A stretch of 63,344 bases of DNA from Gemmatimonadota bacterium (GCA_028873695.1 JAPPNU010000066.1:1-63344); one strand, 5' to 3'. Positions 1 through 8,929 are shown, numbered from the stretch's first letter. The notes: generated from the sequence alone by a model not told the origin. Translations and numbers: made by a program.

Positions 1-138
1 TTCCCGAGCGCGAGCGAAAAAGTGGCGGTCAAGGAGGGAAAATCCGCCCATATTTGTCTATACGGGTGGATTTGACCAACGCCGACCGGCGCTTTTGCAG
101 CCGCGCGAAGACCGCTGGGAATTTTAAAACAGCTTCTT
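1..138. repeat. Dispersed inverted-repeat element, family A, copy 1 (left end outside window)
   Basis: This stretch matches two other places in the window: 35027-35216 in the same orientation and 43459-43624 in the opposite orientation. The right end reads, on the reverse strand, AAGCTGTTTTAAAATTCCC, the same terminal inverted repeat as the other copies. The internal part is nearly identical to the reverse complement of copy 3. The left terminal repeat lies before base 1. The element ends just before the Shine-Dalgarno of the aldolase gene. No open reading frame inside it looks coding. Confidence 0.85.
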
Positions 139-154
139 AAGATCAGGAGGGGCC

Positions 155-1009
155 ATGCCACGGCTTTCAGGCAGCAGTAAGGGAGTTGACAATCCCTGGT
201 ACCCGGAAGGAGGCCCGGGACGCCACCTCAAAGCCCGTCTGAAAACGGGCGAGGTGTTGATCGGCGCGACGATCGAGGCGTACGCCCATCCTTCGCTCGT
301 CAAGATGTTCCGGCACGCCGGCTTCGACTTCGTCTACATCGAGTACGAGCACAGCCTCTTCGACCTTCAGGACCTGGCCGACACCATTCTCTCCGCACGC
401 GACAACGGCCTGCCCGTCATCGCCAAGACCCCCCAGCTTGAACGGCAGGAGGTCGCGAAGCTCCTGGAGGCCGGCGTGGTGGGAATCCAGCTGCCCCGAA
501 CGGAAACCGGGGAGCAGGTCGAGCGCCTGCTGAGTTACCTGAAATTTCCACCGGCGGGAACCCGCGCCGTGGCGCCGGGGTGGGGCAACAGCGACTACAG
601 GGAGGTTTCGGACTGGCGGGGCTGGATGGACGAACAGGACCGGGAGACCACGCTCGTGGTGCATCTGGAAACGGTCACGGGCTATCGTAACGCCGGGGAG
701 ATTCTGAGTCAACCAGGGGTCGACATGTGCTTCGTGGGGCCCGGAGACACCTCCATCGAATTCGGGCATCCCGGCGACTTCGACCACCCCGAGGTGCGCG
801 GCCCGATGGAAGACGTCCTGAAACTCTGCAAGAAGCACGGCGTAGCCTTCGGCACCATGCCCTGGAGCGCCGCCGCTGCGGGCGAGTGGGCCCGCAGGGG
901 AGCCGCGTTTTACGAAGCAACGTCGGAATTGGGCTTCATCCGCGCGGGAGCCGCCGCTCTGGTGGAGGAATACCGCGCTCAAGTGGCGTCCAGTCCCGGA
1001 AAAGCCTGA
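155..1009 (+). CDS. HpcH/HpaI-type aldolase (citrate lyase beta-like TIM barrel)
   Basis: The 284-residue protein has the pattern of the HpcH/HpaI aldolase family, class II metal-dependent TIM barrels that cleave 2-keto-3-deoxy sugar acids or 4-hydroxy-2-oxo acids to pyruvate and an aldehyde. Visible signatures are an acidic segment around residue 65 (IEYEHS, where the family usually has an acidic residue then His), the metal-ligand strand HLETVTG with Glu172, and FVGPGDTS near residues 193-200, which corresponds to the family motif with Asp198. The length is slightly above the usual 250-270 because of an N-terminal extension of about 25 residues. The ATG at 155 follows AGGAGGGG at good spacing. 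It stands alone on the plus strand, convergent with the permease gene. The substrate cannot be told from sequence; sugar-acid catabolism is inferred from the family. Confidence 0.85.
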   Translation: MPRLSGSSKGVDNPWYPEGGPGRHLKARLKTGEVLIGATIEAYAHPSLVKMFRHAGFDFVYIEYEHSLFDLQDLADTILSARDNGLPVIAKTPQLERQEVAKLLEAGVVGIQLPRTETGEQVERLLSYLKFPPAGTRAVAPGWGNSDYREVSDWRGWMDEQDRETTLVVHLETVTGYRNAGEILSQPGVDMCFVGPGDTSIEFGHPGDFDHPEVRGPMEDVLKLCKKHGVAFGTMPWSAAAAGEWARRGAAFYEATSELGFIRAGAAALVEEYRAQVASSPGKA

Positions 1010-1033
1010 CCATTCGGACGTCGACTCAGGGAT

Positions 1034-2776
1034 TCAGGAATCTTCCTGCGGGACCACTCGTACGGTAACGATGTCCATGCCGTGGTACTTCTGGTGCCTC
1101 ACAGAAGAAGCGTAATGTCGTAGCATTCGAAACGATATCTCGCTCTCGTCCGGGGTTTCCGCCTGGTCGCCCAGAAAAGCGAGGCGGTCTTCCAGGTTTT
1201 CTTCGTCGAAAACCGCTACGAATTCCAGTTCCACGGCCTCGCCCTCGTTGCGGGCAACGACGATCAGGCGCGGCACGCGGTCCGGAGAATATTCGTTTTC
1301 CGGCTCCAGCAGACTCACCAGAGTCTCCTCCCCCGCGGAGCGCAACCGTCCGGTCGAGGCGGCGTCCCAACCCATCCGGCCACCAACCTCTTCCAGAAAC
1401 GCATCGATACGCGGCAAATCCGAAATGTCCAGCCTGGCCTCCAGACGCCGGCGCCGCGGACGGGTCAGTTCAAGGAACGCTGTCAGTCCGATCGCTGTCG
1501 CCGTGCCCATGGTCATCCCGTTGCCGAGCAATGCGCCCCATGGATTTCCCAGGATGCCCTCCAGGATATTCTGGTGTTGCATACCGAGGCCGATGGAGAA
1601 TGCCAGCCCCGCAACGATGGCGTGTTGCAGGTCGAGGCCGGCCCGCGACAGGGTCTGAATTCCCTCAACGAAAAACATCCCGAGGGCGAACAGAAGAAAG
1701 CCGCCCATAACCGGGCCGGGAATGGTGAGCAGTACACCCGTTACCTTCGGAAAGAAGGCCAGGACCACCAGAAGGCCGCCCATGGTATAGCCAACGTTGC
1801 GGGCGGATACCCCCGTGAGACTGATGAGCGAGGTCGTAAACGACGAATAGGTGCTCGTGGGTGGCGTGCCGGCGATGCCGGACATCAGAATGCCCGCGCC
1901 GTTGACATAGAGGGAGCCCTGAATCAATCGGAAATCGGTCGCGCGAGGCCTGCTCCGCGCCACCCGTTGGGCCACGACGCCGTCGCTGATGCCCTTGATG
2001 GCCTGTACCAGGGTCACGATGAAAAACATGGGCAGCAGCGCCCAGAAGCCCGCGTTCGGAGTCAGGTCGACACCCGGAAAACCACTATACGGGATTCCCA
2101 CCCACGACGAACCACTCAGCCGCGCGAAATCGTATAGCCCGAACGGAGCGGCCGCCGCGCAACCCGCGGCGATCCCTCCCAGAAGAGACCACATTCGCAA
2201 GGACGCGGGCGCGCGCAATATCAGCATCGTTGAAACAACCAGGGTCACCGCCGCAACACATGGGCCCGCCGCTTCTGGTGCGCTCTCCGGAACGTCTTTC
2301 AGCCGATCGAGGGCAAACGGTATGACCATGGCCGCGATCAGCATCTGTACCGTGCCGGAGACGACAGGCGTTATGATACGGCGCAGAAGCGGCAGCCATG
2401 CCCCCACGGCAACGTAGAATAACGAGGAGACGACAACAAGCCCGGCCAGCATTGAGGGACCGCCCTCCTGAAGGGCAAGTATCGAGACTGCGATGAAATT
2501 CGGGGTGACGCCCGTTATCAGCAGGTGGCCGCCGCCGAACCGGCCGATCCTTGCGGCCTGCAATGCGGTGGCCGCTCCGGTAAGGATCAGCGCCGCGAAC
2601 ACAGCCCACGACATGAATTGCTGATCCTGGCCGGCGGCAAGAACAGTAATGGCCACGACCAGCACGGTGGGCGTCAGCACGATCACGATACCCTGAATAC
2701 CGACCCCGATTGCCAGTGGCAGGGGACAGGCCTGGTCTGTTTCGTAGCGGATTCTATCGCGTGCAGGGGCCGGCAT
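1034..2776 (-). CDS. NCS2-family nucleobase permease fused to a degenerate RsbW/HATPase-like C-terminal domain
   Basis: The protein of 580 residues has an N-terminal membrane part (about residues 20-440) with many hydrophobic segments and the look of nucleobase:cation symporter-2 permeases (uracil/xanthine). Signs include a QAIKGISDGVVAQRVARSR-like loop and the glycine- and proline-rich TPPTSTYS region. The last 130 residues are soluble and resemble anti-sigma kinase (RsbW/SpoIIAB, HATPase_c_2) domains, with a helix containing AGEETLVSLL and an ending LRHYASSVRHQ plus a beta strand. The usual N-box asparagine and the glycine-rich G-box are not evident, so ATP binding is doubtful. I chose the ATG at 2776 because GGGAGG lies 8 bases upstream; a GTG at 2827 would add 17 residues. 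It follows a STAS-domain gene and a small helical gene on the same strand, which suggests transport controlled by partner switching (inference). Confidence 0.8.
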   Translation of the reverse strand: MPAPARDRIRYETDQACPLPLAIGVGIQGIVIVLTPTVLVVAITVLAAGQDQQFMSWAVFAALILTGAATALQAARIGRFGGGHLLITGVTPNFIAVSILALQEGGPSMLAGLVVVSSLFYVAVGAWLPLLRRIITPVVSGTVQMLIAAMVIPFALDRLKDVPESAPEAAGPCVAAVTLVVSTMLILRAPASLRMWSLLGGIAAGCAAAAPFGLYDFARLSGSSWVGIPYSGFPGVDLTPNAGFWALLPMFFIVTLVQAIKGISDGVVAQRVARSRPRATDFRLIQGSLYVNGAGILMSGIAGTPPTSTYSSFTTSLISLTGVSARNVGYTMGGLLVVLAFFPKVTGVLLTIPGPVMGGFLLFALGMFFVEGIQTLSRAGLDLQHAIVAGLAFSIGLGMQHQNILEGILGNPWGALLGNGMTMGTATAIGLTAFLELTRPRRRRLEARLDISDLPRIDAFLEEVGGRMGWDAASTGRLRSAGEETLVSLLEPENEYSPDRVPRLIVVARNEGEAVELEFVAVFDEENLEDRLAFLGDQAETPDESEISFRMLRHYASSVRHQKYHGMDIVTVRVVPQEDS

Positions 2777-2854
2777 CAGGTGCGCCTCCCGTTCTGTCTC
2801 CGGGGGAACCAGGTGATCCTGTTGCACGGTGAGGTTTCAAGATACAAAACGAAA

Positions 2855-2944
2855 AAGCCCTCTTAAAATCCTTTGCGGGTCGCCCGCGCGCCCACCGCTC
2901 GAATGCTCGCGTGCTGCCCGTAAATCGGAATTTTAAAAAGGCTT
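2855..2944. repeat. Short element with terminal inverted repeats, family A-like
   Basis: The ends AAGCCCTCTTAAAATCC and, on the reverse strand, AAGCCTTTTTAAAATTCC form an imperfect terminal inverted repeat around a GC-rich core of about 55 bases. The TTTTAAAATTCC core of the ends resembles the termini of family A elements elsewhere in this window, but the interior is unrelated. It sits between the permease and the small helical gene. Confidence 0.5.
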
Positions 2945-3040
2945 CCTTGAGACGAGGGGCCGCCTGTTCCAACCCCCGGTCACAACCTCCCGGACCCGTC
3001 ACCGCAGGATCGTGCCGTCGATCGTTGATTCAGGGCTGTC

Positions 3041-3070
3041 CCATCCCTGCCGGGACATCCCGCAGGATGG
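3041..3070. other. Hairpin between two genes of the STAS/permease set
   Basis: CCATCCCTGCCGGGA pairs with CATCCCGCAGGATGG with two single-base bulges. It lies just past the stop of the 93-residue gene and before the permease on the minus strand. No run of T follows, so it may modulate downstream expression or stabilise RNA ends rather than act as a full terminator. Confidence 0.4.
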
Positions 3071-3079
3071 AAACCATCG

Positions 3080-3361
3080 TTATTCCCGCGTATCGACAAC
3101 CTCGCAAAGCTTCTCGTCTGCCAGACTGAACAGCCCTGCCAGGTACTGTTTGCGCAACAGGTTCAACTCGTTGACCCTCTCCCAGAGCGCCTCCTCGATC
3201 CTGGCGGCCGCTTTCTCGCGCACGTCGGAAGCGAGGGTGTTGTCATTCCTGAATTCATACTTGTCAATCGTGAATTCAGCAATGTCGGAGATGTTGTCGC
3301 CGATGATCTGCATGTCGACCGCGCTCTGCATCGATCCGATTTTCTCTTCGTCACTGTTCAT
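3080..3361 (-). CDS. Small helical protein of unknown function, between STAS and permease genes
   Basis: The 93-residue product is mostly charged and helical after residue 35, with stretches such as REKAAARIEEALWERVNEL that could form an amphipathic helix or short coiled coil. I do not recognise a family. The ATG at 3361 is preceded by GGAG at about 9 bases. It lies 69 bases after the STAS gene and before the permease-kinase fusion on the same strand. Given those neighbours it may be the partner that couples the two regulatory domains, but this is inference from position only. Confidence 0.6.
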   Translation of the reverse strand: MNSDEEKIGSMQSAVDMQIIGDNISDIAEFTIDKYEFRNDNTLASDVREKAAARIEEALWERVNELNLLRKQYLAGLFSLADEKLCEVVDTRE

Positions 3362-3430
3362 TTCAATACTCCAATCCGGTTAGGTACCTCTTGCGTCTCA
3401 CAGTCGAATTAATGTCACCCAGGTTGGAAA

Positions 3431-3778
3431 TCAATTGCACTTGAACGCTTCTATCGCCTCGGCCCGCGACTCGTAGACGTCTATGATCTGATCGAAGCCG
3501 CTCACATTGATAACGCCCCGGACCGGATCGGCAAGCGCGCAAACCCCGAATCGCTTTCCAGGTTCCTTGAATTTCCAGGCGATGATCACGCCAACGCGAA
3601 GACCCGCGCTGCTGATGAATGTAACCCGCTCGAAATCCAGGATCAATGCTCTGTCTTCCGTGCCGATGCCAAACTCCAGGGTCTCCTGAAGAACATCGGC
3701 ATTGTTGCCGTCGATGCGACCCGCGAGCGCCGCGATGAGGATGCCTTCCTTCCGCTCCCATTTGATGTCCAGATCCAT
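3431..3778 (-). CDS. STAS-domain protein (anti-sigma factor antagonist-like)
   Basis: The 115-residue protein is a single STAS domain of the SpoIIAA/RsbV type. Visible features are the first strand IAALAGRIDGNNA, the strand ALILDFERVTFISSAGLRV, and the phosphorylatable serine region ISSAGL (Ser56/Ser57) that corresponds to the conserved DSSGL site phosphorylated by RsbW-type kinases. It is the first gene of a three-gene minus-strand set with the small helical protein and the permease carrying an RsbW-like tail. Family members act in the cytoplasm by binding a kinase or transporter according to phosphorylation state. Here its likely partner is the C-terminal domain of the permease (inference). 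Confidence 0.88.
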   Translation of the reverse strand: MDLDIKWERKEGILIAALAGRIDGNNADVLQETLEFGIGTEDRALILDFERVTFISSAGLRVGVIIAWKFKEPGKRFGVCALADPVRGVINVSGFDQIIDVYESRAEAIEAFKCN

Positions 3779-4165
3779 GAAAACCGGTCTTCCCCGCTGA
3801 AGTTTTCCGCATTACGGTTTCACGGGCATTTTTCAGAGGACTCGGGACAGCGATCGTCCGCGACGTCGGGATGGTGCCGGCAGGCCGGGTTCAGGCATTG
3901 ACTCCGACTTGAACCTGAAGCCGACGCCATAGATTTCAAAGACCGTCAGCGGACTCATCGGGCTGCCGGAACAAAAGGAACCGCCACGCTGCAGAACCCG
4001 GAAGAACCAACCGCGCCCCTGAAGCCAATGACACAGATACAGCCTCTGTCATATAGAAAATTTAAGGGAATTATCACCAATCGCAACCCTGCGAGGCGTC
4101 ATTTCGGGAATGGCGCCGCAGGGTACAGGGGGGCGCGGGGGAAGGGTGTTGAGCTTCAGTCCAGT
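3779..4165. other. Intergenic region with one hairpin
   Basis: No gene-like reading frame is convincing here. An imperfect hairpin at 4085-4133 (ACCCTGCGAGGCG pairing with GGCGCCGCAGGGT) lies just past the stop codon of the metallopeptidase gene that ends the defence operon. It has no T-run in the minus-strand direction, so it is only a possible terminator. The promoter of the STAS gene should lie near 3780-3850, but I see no clear boxes. Confidence 0.4.
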
Positions 4166-4900
4166 CTAGTAGCGCCAGTCTGCATGCGCGAGCGGCGCAC
4201 GGTTGAGTTCATCCTGATGAAAACGCCAGAGTGGCATGAATCTGTCCATCAGCTTCCTGAAACGATCGTTGTGACGACGCTCGATCAGGTGGACCATTTC
4301 GTGCACGACGACGTATTCAAGGCAGGCTGAAGGCTTCTTTGCCAGTTCGAGATTCAACCAGATTCGGCGAGCATCCGGGTTGCAGGTTCCCCAGCGGGTC
4401 TTCATCTTTTTAATACGGGCTTCATTGACCTGCACACCCATTTCGGGCTCCCACTTTGCTATGATTGCTGGAAGGCGATCACGGAGATTGTGTCGGTACC
4501 ATCGATCCAGCAAGGCCTCTCTAACATGCCGGTCGGAACCCGGTCGGACGCATATCGCAAGGGTAGAGTTATTGAGTATACGAACCGAAGGCGAACCACA
4601 CTGTTCCGTTACATCGAGCCGGTAGCGTCGCCCCTCGAAATAATGGCTTTCACCTGTCACGAATTCTCGCTGGGATTGCCGATCCTGCCGTTTGAATCTC
4701 TCCTTCTGGCGGCCAATCCAACCAAGTCGAGAAATGACTGCCAAGCGCACCGCGTCATCATCGAGACTGAGCGGAGCTGCCACCCTCACCCTGCCGTTCG
4801 GCGGGTAAACCCCGATATGGAGGTTCTTGATGTCCTTGAGGACGACGTCTACCGCAGTCCCTCGTATCTCAATGGTATAGGATTTCGGCTCAGTATTCAC
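4166..4900 (-). CDS. YgjP-type (DUF45, M48-like) metallopeptidase at the end of the type I restriction operon
   Basis: The 244-residue protein has the zinc-metallopeptidase signature HEMVHLIERRH: HEMVH at 200-204 gives two histidine ligands and the catalytic Glu201, and His210 is a likely third ligand. The preceding RWGTC (169-173) and IWLNLEL segments are typical of the YgjP/DUF45 family. Such genes very often sit next to hsdR in type I restriction loci, but their substrate is not well established. The start is a GTG at 4900, preceded by AAAGG, and the gene overlaps the end of hsdR by 11 bases, so translation is probably coupled. It is the last gene of the long minus-strand defence operon. 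Confidence 0.88.
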   Translation of the reverse strand: MNTEPKSYTIEIRGTAVDVVLKDIKNLHIGVYPPNGRVRVAAPLSLDDDAVRLAVISRLGWIGRQKERFKRQDRQSQREFVTGESHYFEGRRYRLDVTEQCGSPSVRILNNSTLAICVRPGSDRHVREALLDRWYRHNLRDRLPAIIAKWEPEMGVQVNEARIKKMKTRWGTCNPDARRIWLNLELAKKPSACLEYVVVHEMVHLIERRHNDRFRKLMDRFMPLWRFHQDELNRAPLAHADWRY

Positions 4901-7900
4901 TCTGTGCCTTTACAATCTCGAATATCTGGTATACGAGGTCGTCGTTGTCACCAAGCTGAGACTTGATAGCATTGCGGACCTCCCGTTCCTTAAACTTGTT
5001 TCCTCGCCAGTCGGCTTTCTTTACACTTCGGATGGCGTGATCGACCGCGACCGCCTTTTCGATCATTTCACCCTTGGAAAGTTCTATGGCCGAACCGGCA
5101 TACGGTCTGTCCTGTCCAACTGTAGCGCCCTGTAGGTTGTCGAATAGTGTCCTGAGTGTGTTGCTGTCAATTTCCGATGGATATGTAGTCTGGGTATCAG
5201 GGTTGTTCACATTCCCGGCCAATTCGATAATTCTATCGAGGTACATCTTGTAGTCTAAGCGTTCCTGCTTCCGCTGGAGGATCAGAGCATCCAGCAACTC
5301 AGACATCCTGCCGTAATATTTCGGGTTAACCGGGGTCTCGTCGATGATTAGACGGCGAACGTTATTCTCAATCGTCTCGGCCACAGCATCGTGATCGTTG
5401 CGGATACTTTCCGGCAGCGCATTCAATGCCTTTTCGCCTTTGTTGACAATCAGTTGCACAAGTGTCAGGTCGTCAAATGTCGAGAGCTTTTCGCTATGCT
5501 CGGCGCGGATGTACGTGTCGAGTAGGTGCCGCATAGCAGGCTCATACATCTTCAGGTCAATGTAGTCGCCACTTGCGAGTTTGACCTCCTTACGGACACT
5601 TTCGTAATGATCAACCTCTATCCTGATCTCCTGCGTCTCGGCTTCACTGTAACCTGCCTCTTGCATTTCGTTGGCCAGGTTTGCGTAAGCTCGCAAAAGC
5701 GCCGCAGTCCGCTTATAAAGGGCTACACGCCGCGGCTCGTTTTCCTTGAGTCTCTCCATATTACCACTATCCGTCCCGCAGAAGAAGCTCCGATATGAAG
5801 CACGGTCGCGTGGCGGCGCGACAGGTTCGCAAAGCGCCCGGATCGCCTCTCGCGTCTCCTCGAGTCGCTCACGACCCTTCGTGAGTCTATCTTTGAGCAA
5901 CCCCTTCACATCGGCCTTGTCGTACCCGGCAAAAGCTACTCCGGTATAATCCTGAATTGACTGCTCCAGCGAGCGGAACAGGTCCTTGTAGTCCACGATG
6001 TATCCGTATTCTTTGTCTTCGCCGTCGAGGCGGTTGACTCGGCAGATCGCCTGGAAGAGCCCGTGGTCCTGCATGTGTTTGTCAATGTAGAGAAAGGTCG
6101 CAGATGGCGCATCGAAACCGGTCAAGAGTTTATCTACGACGATCAATAACTTCATTTGACCCGGTTCCTTGATGAAGCGCTTCTTTACCTCAAGTTCAAA
6201 CCGTTCAACCTTGTTCATTGCGGTGTCTTCCGGCTCGTCGAAGTGCGCCGCAAGCATCTTTCGGTAGATGTCGTACCGGCGCAGCTTTTCCGTTAGTCCT
6301 TCGCCGGTCTCCTCACCTTTAATGTCCCCGGGCGCCGGCTTGTAGGACGTGACGATGGCGCATTTGTCCGCCAGATCGGTCTGCTGGAACATCTCAAAGA
6401 AGCGGCAGGCGGAGTCGATGTTGCCGGACACGAGCAAGGCATTGCCATGACCGCTCTTGAGTCGGTCGCATATCTCCATGTCCATCTGAATGTCGGCGAC
6501 GATCTTCTCCAGGCGATCGCGTGCGCTTAACACTTTCCGCATGGTTCCCCAACGCTGTTTCAGTTGTGCCTTCGCTACGTCGTTTAATCTCTTGGTCTTG
6601 GCTTCGAACCACTTATCTATGTTCTCCTGAGAGGTGATATTCTGATCGATGTCACGGGCCTCGTAGCGCAAGTCCAGCACCACGCCGTCGCGAACTGCTT
6701 CGTCGTACTTGTAGGTGTGGATATAGGTACCGAAGGTCTCGATGCTTCGGCGTTTATCTGCTTTGAGTAACGGAGTCCCGGTAAAGCCGATCAGCATAGC
6801 GCCCGGCAGAATCGCCTTCATCGCCTCGTGTAATTTTCCGGACTGGGTGCGGTGACATTCGTCCACGAAAACGAAAATCTCACCCCTGGCACGGAAACCA
6901 CCGGGTGAATTCTTCCTGATCTCCTCGACGTAGGCCTCGATATCTCTTTCGCTGATGTCCTCGGTTGATCCGAACTTGTGGATAAGGGAACCAATCAGCC
7001 ACTCGTCAGGTCTGTTAAGCACCTGAACGAGATCGGCTCCGCTCTTCGTGCGATAGATGTCCTCGCTGACGCCCTTGAAAACAGCCTCAATTTGCTCATC
7101 CAACTCCGTACGATCCGTGATGAGAAGGACCCTTGCGTCGCTGACGTTCTCGCGAGTCCATTTCGCCAGCCAGACCATCGTCAGGCTCTTGCCGCTTCCT
7201 TGCGTGTGCCAGATGATACCGCCCTCCTGGCGTTTCACCCGGTCCTGGGCCGCCCGGACACCGAAGTATTGGTTGTGGCGACAGATCTTCTTGACGCCAG
7301 CGTCAAAGACGACGAAATCATGTATGATTTCGAGCAATCGTTCTTTGCTGCAGAGTTGGCTCAACTCGCGCAGTAAGGAATTGTCGCCGGCAGCCGGGAT
7401 GGCGTTCGCTTCTTTCCAGTGCAGCCAATATTTCTCGGGTGTCTCGATCACGCCGTAGCGCAACCCTTCGGTGTCATTTCCAGCCAACAAGAGTTGCACC
7501 GTGGCGAAGAACGACTGGATGAACTCCTTTTTCTGGTTGTCGAGGTTCTGACGGATACCTTCCGTAACCGATACCGTCGAACGCTTAAGTTCAAGCACCC
7601 CGAGGGCAATTCCGTTAACGTACAGTACTATGTCCGGTCTCTTGTCGTTCGTAGCTGAGACCGTAACCTCCTCGGCGATCGCGAGGTTGTTATTTACCGG
7701 ATTCTGCCAGTCGATCAGCCAGACAGTAACGTTCGGTTGGCCTACATCCGGTCGTACCTTCACGCCGTAACGAAGCAGTCCGTACACCTCACGGTTTGCA
7801 TCGTAGAGCGTTTTACTACCGCCTATTGCGGCTGCTTTTTCCAGTTGGCGCAACGTCTTGTTAACGACATTGTCAGCGTGACCATTGCGTTTCAGCCAAT

Positions 7901-8039
7901 CGGTGAGCAGCCCTTTCTCAATACTACTGTTGTCGGCGCGATCCTGCCAGTCACCGAGATAGGTGTATCCAAGTGCATCCCGGAAGAAGGAGATCACCCG
8001 CCGCTGTGTGCGTATTTCCTTTTGGCCGACTGTGCTCAT
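4890..8039 (-). CDS. hsdR: Type I restriction enzyme R subunit (HsdR)
   Basis: The 1049-residue protein is the motor and nuclease subunit of a type I restriction-modification complex. The N-terminal nuclease shows Asp136 and the ELK triad Glu150-Lys152 of the PD-(D/E)XK fold. The SF2 translocase shows Walker A GSGKS at 281-285, DECH at 393-396 and the GFTGTPL motif shortly after. The C-terminal helical part presumably docks on the methyltransferase. Its partners hsdM and hsdS are in the same orientation but 7-12 kb upstream, with Kiwa, a methyltransferase cassette and a VapBC pair in between. The start codon overlaps the vapC stop in an ATGA arrangement, and the stop overlaps the metallopeptidase start. 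All key motifs appear intact. Confidence 0.95.
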   Translation of the reverse strand: MSTVGQKEIRTQRRVISFFRDALGYTYLGDWQDRADNSSIEKGLLTDWLKRNGHADNVVNKTLRQLEKAAAIGGSKTLYDANREVYGLLRYGVKVRPDVGQPNVTVWLIDWQNPVNNNLAIAEEVTVSATNDKRPDIVLYVNGIALGVLELKRSTVSVTEGIRQNLDNQKKEFIQSFFATVQLLLAGNDTEGLRYGVIETPEKYWLHWKEANAIPAAGDNSLLRELSQLCSKERLLEIIHDFVVFDAGVKKICRHNQYFGVRAAQDRVKRQEGGIIWHTQGSGKSLTMVWLAKWTRENVSDARVLLITDRTELDEQIEAVFKGVSEDIYRTKSGADLVQVLNRPDEWLIGSLIHKFGSTEDISERDIEAYVEEIRKNSPGGFRARGEIFVFVDECHRTQSGKLHEAMKAILPGAMLIGFTGTPLLKADKRRSIETFGTYIHTYKYDEAVRDGVVLDLRYEARDIDQNITSQENIDKWFEAKTKRLNDVAKAQLKQRWGTMRKVLSARDRLEKIVADIQMDMEICDRLKSGHGNALLVSGNIDSACRFFEMFQQTDLADKCAIVTSYKPAPGDIKGEETGEGLTEKLRRYDIYRKMLAAHFDEPEDTAMNKVERFELEVKKRFIKEPGQMKLLIVVDKLLTGFDAPSATFLYIDKHMQDHGLFQAICRVNRLDGEDKEYGYIVDYKDLFRSLEQSIQDYTGVAFAGYDKADVKGLLKDRLTKGRERLEETREAIRALCEPVAPPRDRASYRSFFCGTDSGNMERLKENEPRRVALYKRTAALLRAYANLANEMQEAGYSEAETQEIRIEVDHYESVRKEVKLASGDYIDLKMYEPAMRHLLDTYIRAEHSEKLSTFDDLTLVQLIVNKGEKALNALPESIRNDHDAVAETIENNVRRLIIDETPVNPKYYGRMSELLDALILQRKQERLDYKMYLDRIIELAGNVNNPDTQTTYPSEIDSNTLRTLFDNLQGATVGQDRPYAGSAIELSKGEMIEKAVAVDHAIRSVKKADWRGNKFKEREVRNAIKSQLGDNDDLVYQIFEIVKAQSEY

Positions 8040-8488
8040 GTCTCAGTACTGTATGGCTTCAAATCCACAACTGCGTTCCAAGAGTTGATTACCTCGATTC
8101 CGCAGTGTTCGAAGTGACCGACATTTCGTGTCGCAATGGCTGCCCCGCAACAACGGGCGATAGCTGCAATTTGGCAGTCCGCGTGGCTGATTGGCAGACC
8201 AGCGTTACGGCGACGTGCACCAATCTTTGCGTAGGTGCGTGCCGCCTCACTATCAAAGGGCAGGATACGTTGCGCGAAGTCTTCCTGAAACATGTTTTCG
8301 ACTTCGGCGGCGATCTCATCCCGGCGTCGCCCTGCCGGCAGGATAGCAACGCCGTACCTCAACTCCGCCTCGGTGATCGCCGAGATGAAAACATCCGCAC
8401 TGGCTTGATTCGCGAGCCACGATGTTACACCGGGATCAGGCCTGTGACGCATCAGCTCCGATACAACATTCGTGTCGAGTAAGATCAT
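8036..8488 (-). CDS. vapC: PIN-domain toxin ribonuclease (VapC/FitB type)
   Basis: The 150-residue protein is a PIN-domain RNase. Asp5 in LLDTNVVSEL, Glu40/Glu42 in ITEAELRYG and Asp104 in PISHADCQIAA are the acidic active-site residues. I set the start at ATG 8488, where the PIN fold begins; a longer open frame upstream overlaps the antitoxin gene and lacks support. The antitoxin gene ends 10 bases upstream. The vapC stop overlaps the hsdR start (ATGA), so toxin and restriction subunit are likely translated in a coupled way. VapC-type toxins usually cleave tRNA or rRNA when the antitoxin is lost; this would tie loss of the locus to growth arrest (inference). Confidence 0.9.
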   Translation of the reverse strand: MILLDTNVVSELMRHRPDPGVTSWLANQASADVFISAITEAELRYGVAILPAGRRRDEIAAEVENMFQEDFAQRILPFDSEAARTYAKIGARRRNAGLPISHADCQIAAIARCCGAAIATRNVGHFEHCGIEVINSWNAVVDLKPYSTET

Positions 8489-8498
8489 TAAACTTAGC

Positions 8499-8741
8499 TC
8501 AATCAAATGGGGGTGGATCGCGCATTGGCTCCCGAGTAGGAATTTCCAGTTCCACACCGCCCATCGGCGCGAATCGATCATGTATAGCGCTTGCGAGATT
8601 GGTGGGTGGCGGGTACTCGGTAAGCGCTGCACGCAAGATCGCCCGCGCTTCCTCCTCAATGGAGTGGCCGTGCTCAGCCGCCCGGATGCGCAGACGCTGC
8701 TCTATGTCATCACTGATGTCACGTATCATCACATTACCCAT
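8499..8741 (-). CDS. vapB: FitA/VapB-type antitoxin, ribbon-helix-helix
   Basis: The 80-residue protein has an N-terminal ribbon-helix-helix (MIRDISDDIEQRLRIRAAE, then GHSIEEEARAILRAAL) typical of FitA-like antitoxins. Its C-terminal tail is rich in Pro and acidic residues and would wrap the PIN toxin. The ATG at 8741 is chosen because GGAGGTGAGG lies directly upstream; an ATG 33 bases earlier has no such site. It is the partner of the adjacent vapC. A decayed paralogue of this gene lies at 13751-13992. Such proteins normally repress their own promoter; no clear operator or promoter boxes were seen in 8742-8929. Confidence 0.88.
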   Translation of the reverse strand: MGNVMIRDISDDIEQRLRIRAAEHGHSIEEEARAILRAALTEYPPPTNLASAIHDRFAPMGGVELEIPTREPMRDPPPFD

Positions 8742-8929
8742 TTTCCTCACCTCCAGTTCGTAGCAAATGCGCACCTCGGTTCGACTGTGGCGCCTACTCC
8801 GCTCTGATTACATCCGTCTGTTAGCGCGTCTTATCCACTTTGCTCTTTCTCGATTGCTCTTGAAAACGCGGATCGTGTCCCGACACAGCTCTGCCAAGGC
8901 GATCCAATCAAGTCTACCGAAATCGTGGT

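Noticed and set aside
8489..8659. A 57-residue N-terminal extension of the PIN toxin
   Set aside because: It overlaps the antitoxin gene in another frame, and the PIN fold starts at the ATG at 8488.
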